Assembly: GCA_002371715.1 (NCBI GenBank)
Contig: DFGF01000068.1
Location: 6,399-70,398, forward strand
Direction of reading: 5' to 3'
DNA from: Prevotella sp. UBA3757
GTDB lineage: Bacteria; Bacteroidota; Bacteroidia; Bacteroidales; Bacteroidaceae
Length of the DNA stretch: 64,000 bases
The notes beneath the pieces were generated by a model that saw nothing but the letters and a program-made list of their open reading frames with translations, searched no databases and was not told where the DNA came from. The position numbers were made by a program, and so were the translations under genes. Below, in pieces: positions 53,699-62,689 of the stretch (within the stretch, counting starts at the first letter, position 1; every line of letters starts with the position of its first letter).

Positions 53699-54598
53699 AT
53701 GAATAAGGCGATAATTGGTTGCTGGCTTTTGGCCATAGGACTTACGGCATGCAGCAGTGATGATGCCGGAAGCTCGCAGGAATCTGACGTGCCGCCAGTG
53801 GAGAACCGTCAGACCGTAGATATTGTGACGCGCTCTGAGGGTGATGGCATCAGCGGAAGTGGTTTGAAGGCTGGCCTTTATATGGTGAACTATGCCGACG
53901 AACAGCAGATGCCGCTGCTGGCAAGCGGCAACTATGTCAACAATCTGCTGATGAACCATAGTGATGGGGCATGGCAGCCGACTACGCCCATCTACTGGCA
54001 GAACAGCAATGTGAATGCCGACTTCTATGCCTATGCTCCTTATGCCGCAGAGGTGAGTGATGCCAGGGCTATGATGTTTCGTGTAGCTACTGACCAGACG
54101 TCAGATGATGCGTATAATAAAAGCGACCTGCTTTGGGGAGCTGTCCAGGGGCAGTCGCCATTGGCCGGAAAATTCAACCTGATGTTGAACCATGTGCTGA
54201 GCAGTTTGACGATTGTTGTGGTCCCTGGTGCTGGATTCAGTGAAGGTGAACTGACTACTAATGATGTTTCTGTTAGCATCGGAGGAAGCAAGACACTTGG
54301 GACAATAGACCTGCAAACCGGCATAGTTACTGCTACCGGTGAAGTGGCTGACGTTAAATGCCGAAGCAATAGCGACCTGACTTATTCTGCTATTCTGCTG
54401 CCTCAACAGATAGCATTCGCTAATTTGGTGAAGGTTGACTGGAACGGCAATAGCTATACACTTCAGAATTCCTTCAAACTGGAAGCTAAGAAGCAATACC
54501 GGCTGACAATCAAATTAAACAAAACGCAGGGTGGACTGGACATTGGTATCAGTGGCTGGGATATCATCGACGAGGACTTTGGTGGTACTGTCGGATAA
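53699..54598 (+). CDS. Fimbrillin family lipoprotein (small subunit 2)
   Basis: A 299-residue fimbrillin. The start at ATG 53699 gives MNKAIIGCWLLAIGLTAC with Cys 18 and SSDD behind it; an in-frame ATG at 53645 lies within the heptamer array and would hide the signal peptide. VDIVTRSEG places Arg 45. PIYWQNSNVNADFYAYAPY and SDLLWGAVQG are the family motifs. It lies between the first small fimbrillin and the MBG-repeat gene. Probably another pilus subunit, possibly the anchor or minor subunit. Confidence 0.82.
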   Translation: MNKAIIGCWLLAIGLTACSSDDAGSSQESDVPPVENRQTVDIVTRSEGDGISGSGLKAGLYMVNYADEQQMPLLASGNYVNNLLMNHSDGAWQPTTPIYWQNSNVNADFYAYAPYAAEVSDARAMMFRVATDQTSDDAYNKSDLLWGAVQGQSPLAGKFNLMLNHVLSSLTIVVVPGAGFSEGELTTNDVSVSIGGSKTLGTIDLQTGIVTATGEVADVKCRSNSDLTYSAILLPQQIAFANLVKVDWNGNSYTLQNSFKLEAKKQYRLTIKLNKTQGGLDIGISGWDIIDEDFGGTVG

Positions 54599-54633
54599 TA
54601 ACAACGAATTTCACGAACGAAACGAATTAGCAA

Positions 54634-57600
54634 ATGAAACGAATAATATGGGTTTTAATGTTCTTGTGCTTTGCTATGGTTGTTCCTGTCATGGCACAGA
54701 CAGACGTGGAAGTGACCGATAGCACATCAGGCGAATGGGGTGGTGGACAGGGCGGCGACCTTGACCCTAACCATCCCGCTATCAAGATTACTGCCAAGAG
54801 CTACACCCGCGTCTATGGTGAAGCCAATCCGACGTTCGAGTTTACCTCTGAGGGTGCAACGCTTGTTGGTGTGCCTGAAATCACCTGCGAGGCCACGGCC
54901 ACATCGCCCGTTGGCACTTACCCGATTGTCATCAAGAAGGGTACGGTGACGAACTACAACGACACGTATGTCAATGGCACGCTGACCATCACCAAGGCCC
55001 CGCTGTCTGTCAAGGCAGGTACATACACCAAGAAACAAGGTGAGGAGAATCCTGCATTTACATTAAGCTACGATGGCTGGAAAAACAACGAAACTGAGGC
55101 TGTACTGACAAAGAAGCCTGTGGCAACGACGACTGCCACGAAGGAGAGCGCACCAGGCGAATATCCCGTAACAGTCAGCGGTGGCGAGGCTCAGAACTAT
55201 GAGCTGTCGTACACCCCTGGCAAGCTGATTGTGACGGACGCCGATGCCGTGGTCGTGACTGCGAAGAGCTATACCCGCGTCTATGGCGATGCCAATCCAA
55301 CTTTTGAGTACGAAGTCAGCGGTACAACGCTCATGGGTGTTCCTGAAATCACCTGCGAAGCCACTCCCACTTCGCCCGTCGGCACTTACCCAATTATTAT
55401 TAAGAAGGGTACGGTGACGAACTACAACGACACGTATGTCAACGGCGTGCTGACCATCACCAAGGCTCCGCTGACTGTCAAGGCAGGGACATACACCAAG
55501 AAGCAGGGCGAGGATAATCCAGCATTTACGCTGACTTACGACGGCTGGAAGAACAGTGAGACCGAGGCCGTACTGACGAAGAAACCGATGGCCACGACGA
55601 CAGCCACGAAGGAGAGTGCACCTGGCGAGTATCCTGTAACAGTCAGCGGTGGCGAGGCTCAGAACTATGAGCTGTCGTACACCCATGGCAAGCTGATTGT
55701 GACGGACGCCGATGCCGTGGTCGTGACGGCTAAGAGTTATATCCGTGTCTATGGCGATGCCAATCCGACATTTGAATACGAAGTGAGTGGCACAGCGTTA
55801 GTCGGTGTGCCAGAGATTACCTGCGAGGCCACTGCAACGTCGCCCGTCGGTACTTACCCGATTGTCATCAAGAAGGGCTCGGTGACGAACTACAACGACA
55901 CGTATGTCAACGGCACACTGACCATCACCAAGGCTCCGCTGGCAGTCAAGGCCGGCACATACACGAAGAAGCAGGGTGAGGAGAATCCTGCGTTTACGCT
56001 GACGTACGACGGTTGGAAAAACAACGAGACGGAGGCTGTACTGACGAAGAAGCCGACGGCAACGACGACAGCCACGAAGGAGAGTGCCCCGGGCGAATAT
56101 CCCGTGACGATTTCTGGTGGCGAGGCTCAGAACTACGAGCTGTCGTACACTCCTGGCAAGCTCATCGTGACGGATGCCGATGCCGTGGTGATTACCGCCA
56201 AGAGCTACACCCGCGTCTATGGCGATGCCAATCCGGCATTTGAATACGAAGTCAGCGGTACAACGCTCGTGGGTGTTCCTGAGATTACTTGTGAGGCCAC
56301 GGCCACATCGCCCGTCGGCACCTATCCGATTGTCATCAAGAAAGGTACGGTGACGAACTACAACGACACCTACGTCAATGGCACGCTGACCATTACCAAG
56401 GCTCCGCTGGCAGTCAAGGCTGGTACTTATACTAAGAAGCAGGGTGAGGAGAATCCTGCATTTACGCTAACGTACGATGGCTGGAAGAACAACGAGACCG
56501 AGGCTGTACTAACCAAGAAGCCCGTGGCAACGACGACGGCTACGAAGGAGAGCGCACCGGGCGAATATCCTGTGACGGTCAGCGGTGGCGAGGCTCAGAA
56601 CTATGAGCTGTCGTACACCAACGGTAAACTGATTGTGACGGATGCTGATGCCGTGGTTGTGACCGCTAAGAGTTACACCCGCGTCTATGGCGATGCCAAT
56701 CCAACGTTCGAGTTTACCTCTGAGGGTGCAACGTTAGTTGGTTCGCCCGAGATAACCTGCGAGGCCACGGCAACGTCGCCCGTCGGTACTTACCCGATTG
56801 TCATCAAGAAAGGTAGCGTGACGAACTACAACGACACGTATGTCAACGGCGTGCTGACCATCACCAAGGCTCCGCTGACTGTCAAGGCAGGGACATACAC
56901 CAAGAAGCAGGGTGATGATAATCCAGCATTTACGCTGACGTACGATGGCTGGAAGAACAATGAGACCGAGGCCGTACTGACGAAAAAGCCTGTGGCCACG
57001 ACGACTGCCACAAAGGAAAGCGCACCAGGCGAGTATCCCGTAACCGTCAGCGGTGGCGAGGCCCAGAACTATGAGTTGTCGTACACTAATGGCAAGCTGA
57101 TAGTAACCGATGCCGATGCCGTGGTTGTGACCGCTAAGAGTTACACCCGCGTCTATGGCGATGCCAATCCAACGTTCGAGTTTACCTCTGAGGGTGCAAC
57201 GTTAGTTGGTTCGCCCGAGATAACCTGCGAGGCCACGGCAACGTCGCCCGTCGGTACTTACCCGATAGTCATCAAGAAAGGTAGCGTGACGAACTACAAC
57301 GACACGTATGTCAATGGCACACTGACCATCACCAAGGCTCCGCTGTCAGTCAAGGCCGGCACATACACCAAGAAGCAGGGCGAGGATAATCCAGCATTTA
57401 CGCTGACTTACGATGGCTGGAAGAACAGTGAGACCGAGGCCGTACTGACGAAGAAACCGATGGCCACGACGACAGCCACGAAGGAGAGCGCACCTGGCGA
57501 ATATCCCGTAACAGTCGGCGGTGGCGAGGCCCAGAACTATGAGCTGTCGTACACCCATGGCAAGCTGATTGTGACGGACGCCGATGCCGTGGTCGTGACC

Positions 57601-60534
57601 GCCAAGAGCTACACCCGCGTCTATGGCGATGCCAATCCGACATTTGAGTTTACCTCTGAGGGTGCAACGCTCGTGGGCGTTCCTGAAATCACCTGTGAGG
57701 CCACTGCCACGTCGCCCGTCGGCACTTACCCGATCATCATCAAGAAGGGCACGGTGACGAACTACAACGACACGTATGTCAATGGCACACTGACCATTAC
57801 CAAGGCCCCGCTGGCAGTCAAGGCCGGCACATACACCAAGAAGCAGGGCGAGGATAATCCAGCATTTACGCTGACGTACGATGGCTGGAAGAACGGTGAG
57901 ACCGAGGCCGTACTGACGAAGAAACCGATGGCCACGACGACAGCCACGAAGGAGAGTGCGCCTGGCGAGTATCCCGTAACAGTCAGCGGTGGCGAGGCCC
58001 AGAACTATGAGCTGTCGTACACCCATGGCAAGCTGATTGTGACGGACGCCGATGCCGTGGTCGTGACCGCGAAGAGCTATACCCGCGTCTATGGCGATGC
58101 CAACCCGACGTTTGAATACGAAGTGAGTGGTGCAACGCTCGTGGGTGTTCCTGAAATCACCTGCGAGGCCACGGCCACTTCGCCCGTCGGCACTTACCCG
58201 ATAGTCATCAAGAAAGGCACGGTGACGAACTACAACGACACGTATGTCAATGGCGTGCTGACCATCACCAAGGCTCCGTTGACAGTCAAGGCCGGCACAT
58301 ACACCAAGAAACAGGGTGAGGATAATCCAGCATTTACGCTGACGTACGATGGCTGGAAGAACAATGAGACCGAGGCCGTACTGACGAAAAAGCCTGTGGC
58401 CACGACGACTGCCACAAAGGAAAGCGCACCAGGCGAATATCCTGTGACGGTAAGCGGTGGCGAGGCCCAGAACTACGAGCTGTCGTATACCCATGGCAAG
58501 CTTGTCGTGACGGATGCCGATGCTGTCGTGATTACCGCCAAGAGCTACACCCGCGTCTATGGCGATGCCAATCCGGCATTCGAATATGAGGTCAGCGGCA
58601 CAACGCTCGTGGGCGTTCCTGAAATCACCTGCGAGGCCACGGTCACATCGTCTGTCGGCACTTACCCGATAGTCATCAAGAAAGGTACGGTGACGAACTA
58701 CAACGACACCTACGTCAATGGCACGCTGACCATTACCAAGGCCCCGCTGGCAGTCAAGGCCGGCACGTACACGAAGAAACAGGGTGAGGAGAATCCAGCA
58801 TTTACATTAACCTATGATGGCTGGAAGAACAGTGAGACCGAGGCCGTACTGACGAAGAAACCGACGGCCACGACGACAGCCACGAAGGAGAGTGCGCCTG
58901 GCGAGTATCCCGTAACCGTCAGCGGTGGCGAGGCTCAGAACTATGAGCTGTCGTACACTAATGGCAAGCTGATAGTAACCGATGCCGATGCCGTGGTGAT
59001 TACCGCCAAGAGCTACACCCGCGTCTATGGCGATGCCAATCCGACGTTCGAGTTTACCTCTGAGGGTGCAACGCTCGTGGGCGTTCCTGAAATCACCTGC
59101 GAGGCCACGGCCACATCGCCCGTCGGCACTTACCCGATTGTCATCAAGAAGGGTACGGTGACAAACTACAATGACACGTATGTGAATGGTACGCTGACTA
59201 TCACCAAGGCTCCGCTGTCTGTCAAGGCCGGCACGTACACCAAGAAGCAGGGTGAGGATAATCCTGCATTTACGCTGACGTACGATGGCTGGAAGAACAA
59301 TGAGACCGAGGCCGTACTGACGAAGAAGCCGACGGCAACGACGACAGCCACGAAGGAGAGTGCCCCGGGCGAATATCCTGTGACCGTTTCTGGTGGCGAG
59401 GCCCAGAACTATGAGCTGTCGTACACCCATGGCAAGCTGATTGTGACGGACGCCGATGCCGTGGTGATTACCGCCAAGAGCTACACCCGCGTCTATGGCG
59501 ATGCCAACCCGGCATTTGAATACGAAGTCAGCGGTACAACGCTCGTGGGTGTTCCTGAAATCACCTGCGAGGCCACGGCCACATCGCCCGTCGGTACTTA
59601 CCCGATCATCATCAAGAAGGGTACGGTGACAAACTACAACGACACGTATGTCAATGGCACGCTGACCATTACTAAGGCCCCGCTGGCAGTCAAGGCCGGT
59701 ACATACACGAAGAAGCAGGGTGAGGATAATCCTGCATTTACGCTGACGTATGATGGCTGGAAGAACAACGAGACGGAGGCTGTACTGACGAAGAAGCCGA
59801 CGGCAACGACGACAGCCACGAAGGAGAGTGCCCCGGGCGAATATCCTGTGACGGTCAGCGGTGGCGAGGCTCAGAACTACGAGCTGTCGTACACTCCTGG
59901 CAAGCTCATCGTGACGGATGCCGATGCCGTGGTGATTACCGCCAAGAGCTATACCCGCGTCTATGGCGATGCCAATCCGGCATTTGAATACGAAGTCAGC
60001 GGTACAACGCTCGTGGGTGTTCCTGAAATCATCTGCGAGGCCACGGCGACATCGCCTGTCGGCACTTACCCGATTGTCATCAAGAAGGGTACGGTGACAA
60101 ACTACAACGACACGTATGTCAATGGCACGCTGACCATTACCAAGGCCTCGCTGACAGTATCGGTAGAAAACGTGATACGTGAACAGTACCAAGACAATCC
60201 AGAATTTGTGATTACCTATACCGGCTGGAAAGTCAATGACGACGAAAGTGTGCTAACCAAGAAACCAGTGGCAACGACAACGGCAACGAAGGACAGCCCA
60301 GTAGGTGAATACGAGATTGCTGTCAGTGGCGGTGCGGCTCAGAACTATGAACTAGCGTATCAGAATGGCATTTTGACGGTGATAGAAGCAACTGGAATGA
60401 CGACGGCCTCTGTGGAGAATCCTGTTGATGTCTATACGACACAGGGCCATAAAGTACGTACGAAGACTACGACGCTCGAAGGACTGCCCAAGGGCCTTTA
60501 TATCGTCAATGGCCGTAAGGTCGTGGTGAAGTAA
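54634..60534 (+). CDS. MBG-repeat stalk-like secreted protein (1966 residues)
   Basis: Signal peptide MKRIIWVLMFLCFAMVVPVMAQ, no lipobox. A short Gly/Asp-rich segment leads into twelve tandem units of 156 residues, each made of two MBG-type beta domains (SYTRVYGDANPTFEY followed by TYTKKQGEENPAFTLTYDGW). The twelfth unit has a divergent second half (IREQYQDNPEFVITYTGW). The end, VDVYTTQGHKVRTK followed by LPKGLYIVNGRKVVVK, is a Prevotella-type sorting-like tail. Such repeats make long rigid stalks in surface adhesins. It is the last gene of the operon, 35 bases behind the small fimbrillin. Long reverse-strand open frames through it are artefacts of the repeats. Confidence 0.88.
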   Translation: MKRIIWVLMFLCFAMVVPVMAQTDVEVTDSTSGEWGGGQGGDLDPNHPAIKITAKSYTRVYGEANPTFEFTSEGATLVGVPEITCEATATSPVGTYPIVIKKGTVTNYNDTYVNGTLTITKAPLSVKAGTYTKKQGEENPAFTLSYDGWKNNETEAVLTKKPVATTTATKESAPGEYPVTVSGGEAQNYELSYTPGKLIVTDADAVVVTAKSYTRVYGDANPTFEYEVSGTTLMGVPEITCEATPTSPVGTYPIIIKKGTVTNYNDTYVNGVLTITKAPLTVKAGTYTKKQGEDNPAFTLTYDGWKNSETEAVLTKKPMATTTATKESAPGEYPVTVSGGEAQNYELSYTHGKLIVTDADAVVVTAKSYIRVYGDANPTFEYEVSGTALVGVPEITCEATATSPVGTYPIVIKKGSVTNYNDTYVNGTLTITKAPLAVKAGTYTKKQGEENPAFTLTYDGWKNNETEAVLTKKPTATTTATKESAPGEYPVTISGGEAQNYELSYTPGKLIVTDADAVVITAKSYTRVYGDANPAFEYEVSGTTLVGVPEITCEATATSPVGTYPIVIKKGTVTNYNDTYVNGTLTITKAPLAVKAGTYTKKQGEENPAFTLTYDGWKNNETEAVLTKKPVATTTATKESAPGEYPVTVSGGEAQNYELSYTNGKLIVTDADAVVVTAKSYTRVYGDANPTFEFTSEGATLVGSPEITCEATATSPVGTYPIVIKKGSVTNYNDTYVNGVLTITKAPLTVKAGTYTKKQGDDNPAFTLTYDGWKNNETEAVLTKKPVATTTATKESAPGEYPVTVSGGEAQNYELSYTNGKLIVTDADAVVVTAKSYTRVYGDANPTFEFTSEGATLVGSPEITCEATATSPVGTYPIVIKKGSVTNYNDTYVNGTLTITKAPLSVKAGTYTKKQGEDNPAFTLTYDGWKNSETEAVLTKKPMATTTATKESAPGEYPVTVGGGEAQNYELSYTHGKLIVTDADAVVVTAKSYTRVYGDANPTFEFTSEGATLVGVPEITCEATATSPVGTYPIIIKKGTVTNYNDTYVNGTLTITKAPLAVKAGTYTKKQGEDNPAFTLTYDGWKNGETEAVLTKKPMATTTATKESAPGEYPVTVSGGEAQNYELSYTHGKLIVTDADAVVVTAKSYTRVYGDANPTFEYEVSGATLVGVPEITCEATATSPVGTYPIVIKKGTVTNYNDTYVNGVLTITKAPLTVKAGTYTKKQGEDNPAFTLTYDGWKNNETEAVLTKKPVATTTATKESAPGEYPVTVSGGEAQNYELSYTHGKLVVTDADAVVITAKSYTRVYGDANPAFEYEVSGTTLVGVPEITCEATVTSSVGTYPIVIKKGTVTNYNDTYVNGTLTITKAPLAVKAGTYTKKQGEENPAFTLTYDGWKNSETEAVLTKKPTATTTATKESAPGEYPVTVSGGEAQNYELSYTNGKLIVTDADAVVITAKSYTRVYGDANPTFEFTSEGATLVGVPEITCEATATSPVGTYPIVIKKGTVTNYNDTYVNGTLTITKAPLSVKAGTYTKKQGEDNPAFTLTYDGWKNNETEAVLTKKPTATTTATKESAPGEYPVTVSGGEAQNYELSYTHGKLIVTDADAVVITAKSYTRVYGDANPAFEYEVSGTTLVGVPEITCEATATSPVGTYPIIIKKGTVTNYNDTYVNGTLTITKAPLAVKAGTYTKKQGEDNPAFTLTYDGWKNNETEAVLTKKPTATTTATKESAPGEYPVTVSGGEAQNYELSYTPGKLIVTDADAVVITAKSYTRVYGDANPAFEYEVSGTTLVGVPEIICEATATSPVGTYPIVIKKGTVTNYNDTYVNGTLTITKASLTVSVENVIREQYQDNPEFVITYTGWKVNDDESVLTKKPVATTTATKDSPVGEYEIAVSGGAAQNYELAYQNGILTVIEATGMTTASVENPVDVYTTQGHKVRTKTTTLEGLPKGLYIVNGRKVVVK
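54781..60396 (+). repeat. 12 x 468-bp tandem coding array
   Basis: Identical motifs recur at a constant 468-base spacing (for example the codons for KSYTRVYG near 54797, 55265, 55733 and on to 59945), with no indels. Units differ in allele-like blocks (FEFTSEG versus FEYEVSG; VGVPE versus VGSPE). Confidence 0.95.
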
Positions 60535-60537
60535 TCG

Positions 60538-60698
60538 GTTGACAGTTGACAGTTGAGAGTTGGCAGTTGAGAGTTGAGAGTTGAAGGTTGACAGTTGAGA
60601 GTTGGCAGTTGAGAGTTGAGAGTTGAAGGTTGACAGTTGAGAGTTGACAGTTGAGAGTTGAGAGTCGTTAGCCTTTCTGTCAACTGTCAACTGTCAAC
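60538..60698. repeat. 7-bp array (TTGAGAG/TTGACAG) with inverted end
   Basis: About 17 heptamers start just behind the MBG-gene stop. The first two units (60538-60552) are the exact complement of CTGTCAACTGTCAAC at the end (60677-60698), so the transcript can fold back. Confidence 0.92.
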
Positions 60699-60751
60699 TA
60701 AAAAATCATCCCGAGTTAATTTTTGATTATCACTTTTTCGCCCTGGCAGGC

Positions 60752-60855
60752 ATGAAATCTCGAAAATTATATGTAACTTTGCGGGCGGATGGTGTAAACG
60801 TATGGCGTAAGGGCAGGTACGTGCCATAATTTGGAAATAACAAAATAACAGGAAA
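60752..60855 (+). repeat. Direct repeat copy 2: promoter and leader of an AAA-ATPase-like gene
   Basis: The first 61 bases are identical to 41328-41388. It carries the -7 box TAACTTTG at 60774-60781 and probably drives the hydrolase gene that follows. Confidence 0.9.
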
Positions 60856-60864
60856 GTACAATTT

Positions 60865-60900
60865 AATAAGAAGGGTTATGCCATCCCTTATGAAACATAA
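60865..60900 (+). pseudogene. Tiny relic of the AAA-ATPase-like C-terminus
   Basis: Encodes NKKGYAIPYET and a stop, matching the NNKGYAIPYVTEG segment of the relic at 41441-41687. It is fused directly to the shared promoter and leader. Nearly the whole gene is deleted. Confidence 0.65.
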
Positions 60901-60902
60901 TA

Positions 60903-62570
60903 ATGACTAAGATGTGGGAAATAACAGAGAACGCGAAGAGAAAGGTATATGCGTTGGGCCTGCTGCTACTGCTGACGGTCACCGCAAATGCTACGGACCG
61001 GCTGGCCTCGCTGCCGCGACCATTGCTGGGCGGCGAGTTGAGCAACTCGGCGGCCACGTCGGTCGCCGACATCGACGAGGTAATGTCCCGTATGCGCGCT
61101 TTGGGGCTGAACACTGTGCTCGTGCCGGCTTATTGGGAACTGCTGGAACCCGCCGAGGGGCACTTCGACTTTACGCTGATTGACCGCACCATCGACGTGG
61201 CGAGCGCCCAGCAGCTGTATGTTGTACTCCTATGGTTTGGCGCGTGGAAGAACTCCATGTCGTGCTATGCCCCGGAGTGGGTGAAGCGTGACACACGGCG
61301 ATTCCCCCGCGCCATGACTGCCGAGGGCAAGCAGATGGAGATACTGTCGTGCTTCAGCGACCAGGTGCTGCAAGCCGACCTGAAGGCCTTCTCGGCACTG
61401 ATGCGCCACATCAGCGAGCGGGACCCCCGGCGACAGGTGGTCGTCATGATGCAGATAGAGAACGAGATAGGTATGCTGGAGTCGGCCCGCGACCACGCGC
61501 CGCTGGCCGAGCAGGCCTATCGCCGTGAGCACTGGGCCGAACGCTACGGCACGGACCTGTTGGCCGACGAGAAGTTCATGGCCCTGAGCTATGCCCGCTA
61601 TGTCGAGCACCTGGCACGGGCGGCACGCAGCATCCACGACATGCCGCTCTACGTCAATGCCGCCATGAACAGCCGGGGGCGGCGGCCTGGCGAGTATCCG
61701 TCGGCAGGTCCGTTGGCCCATCTTGTCGACTTCTGGCAGCAGGGCGCGCCCAGCATCGACCTGCTGGCACCGGACATCTACGATACGGGCTTCAAGTCGT
61801 GGGCCGCTCAGTATGCCATGCCCCAGCGTCCGCAGGATGGCGGCACGGTGCGCAACCGCCTCTTCATACCCGAGAGCCGCTGCTGTGCCAACAGTGGCGT
61901 CCGTGCCCTCTATGCCTTCGGCGAACACCAGGCATTGGGCTTCTCGCCATTTGCCATTGACCAGGCCAGTGATGCCGACACACGGTCGGTCACCCGGGCC
62001 TATGACCTGCTGCGGCAGGTTTATGGCCTCACCGCTCGCCGTGCGCCACTCACCAGCTATGGTCTGCTTTTCGACCAGGACGACCGTGAGCGCACCATCG
62101 ATGATGACGGCATCGTCATGACCTGCCGCCACTACTTCACACTGCCCTGGGACCCTCGCGCCACCGATGGCTCCACGTGGCCCGAGGGCGGGGCCATGCT
62201 GCTGCGGCTGGGGCATTATGACTACCTGCTGGCGGGCAGCGGCGTGGTGGTCGACTTCCAGACACCGTCGGAGCACCAGCAGTCCGTTCGGCGGGCGCTG
62301 GGCGAGGACGGTTTTGCCGAGGCCGGCAGCAGCGCACAGCCTGCCGCCGACTCTCAGCACGCCCGTTCCGCCGCTGCCGGCTCACGGTCGCCCCGCCGCT
62401 TCAGCGGCAAGCGCATCGGTCTGCTTTCGGTTGACGAGGTACGCATAGACAGCACGGGCAGCATCGGCTACCTGCGCCGTCATAATGGTGACCAGACCCA
62501 TCAGGGCCGTCATGCCCGCATCGGGGTGGGGGAGTGGAAATTGCTGCACATACGGCTCTACGACTACTAA
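60903..62570 (+). CDS. GH35/GH42-like beta-galactosidase (DUF5597-type)
   Basis: A 555-residue secreted TIM-barrel hydrolase. The barrel opens with PRPLLGGELSNSAATSVADI, then LGLNTVLVPAYWELLEPAEGHFDF, LWFGAWKNSMSCYAPEWVK, and VVMMQIENEIGMLESARDHA, where the Asn-Glu pair is the expected acid/base; RLFIPESRCC holds a second candidate Glu. The C-terminal 130 residues fit the DUF5597 partner domain. The signal peptide core is KRKVYALGLLLLLTVTANA. The first codons (TKMWEITENA) look derived from the relic upstream; ATG 60912 is an alternative start. Substrate not determinable from sequence. Confidence 0.82.
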   Translation: MTKMWEITENAKRKVYALGLLLLLTVTANATDRLASLPRPLLGGELSNSAATSVADIDEVMSRMRALGLNTVLVPAYWELLEPAEGHFDFTLIDRTIDVASAQQLYVVLLWFGAWKNSMSCYAPEWVKRDTRRFPRAMTAEGKQMEILSCFSDQVLQADLKAFSALMRHISERDPRRQVVVMMQIENEIGMLESARDHAPLAEQAYRREHWAERYGTDLLADEKFMALSYARYVEHLARAARSIHDMPLYVNAAMNSRGRRPGEYPSAGPLAHLVDFWQQGAPSIDLLAPDIYDTGFKSWAAQYAMPQRPQDGGTVRNRLFIPESRCCANSGVRALYAFGEHQALGFSPFAIDQASDADTRSVTRAYDLLRQVYGLTARRAPLTSYGLLFDQDDRERTIDDDGIVMTCRHYFTLPWDPRATDGSTWPEGGAMLLRLGHYDYLLAGSGVVVDFQTPSEHQQSVRRALGEDGFAEAGSSAQPAADSQHARSAAAGSRSPRRFSGKRIGLLSVDEVRIDSTGSIGYLRRHNGDQTHQGRHARIGVGEWKLLHIRLYDY

Positions 62571-62689
62571 GGCCGCACCGTCGGACGGTCAACAAGCATG
62601 GGCCAGCCCATACCGCCCATGGAGCTGGCGCATCGTGCCGTCGGCCTTCATCCGGGCTATGAGGCTGTCGACGAGGGTCAGTTCATGGC

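Noticed and set aside
57346..60192. Long reverse-strand open frames (382 and 461 codons) across the MBG repeats
   Set aside because: They repeat at the same 468-base period and are mirror images of the coding repeats; no signal, family motif or promoter.
54781..60396. CRISPR array
   Set aside because: Units are 468 bp, coding and contiguous without spacers; the heptamer arrays also have no spacers and no cas genes are near.
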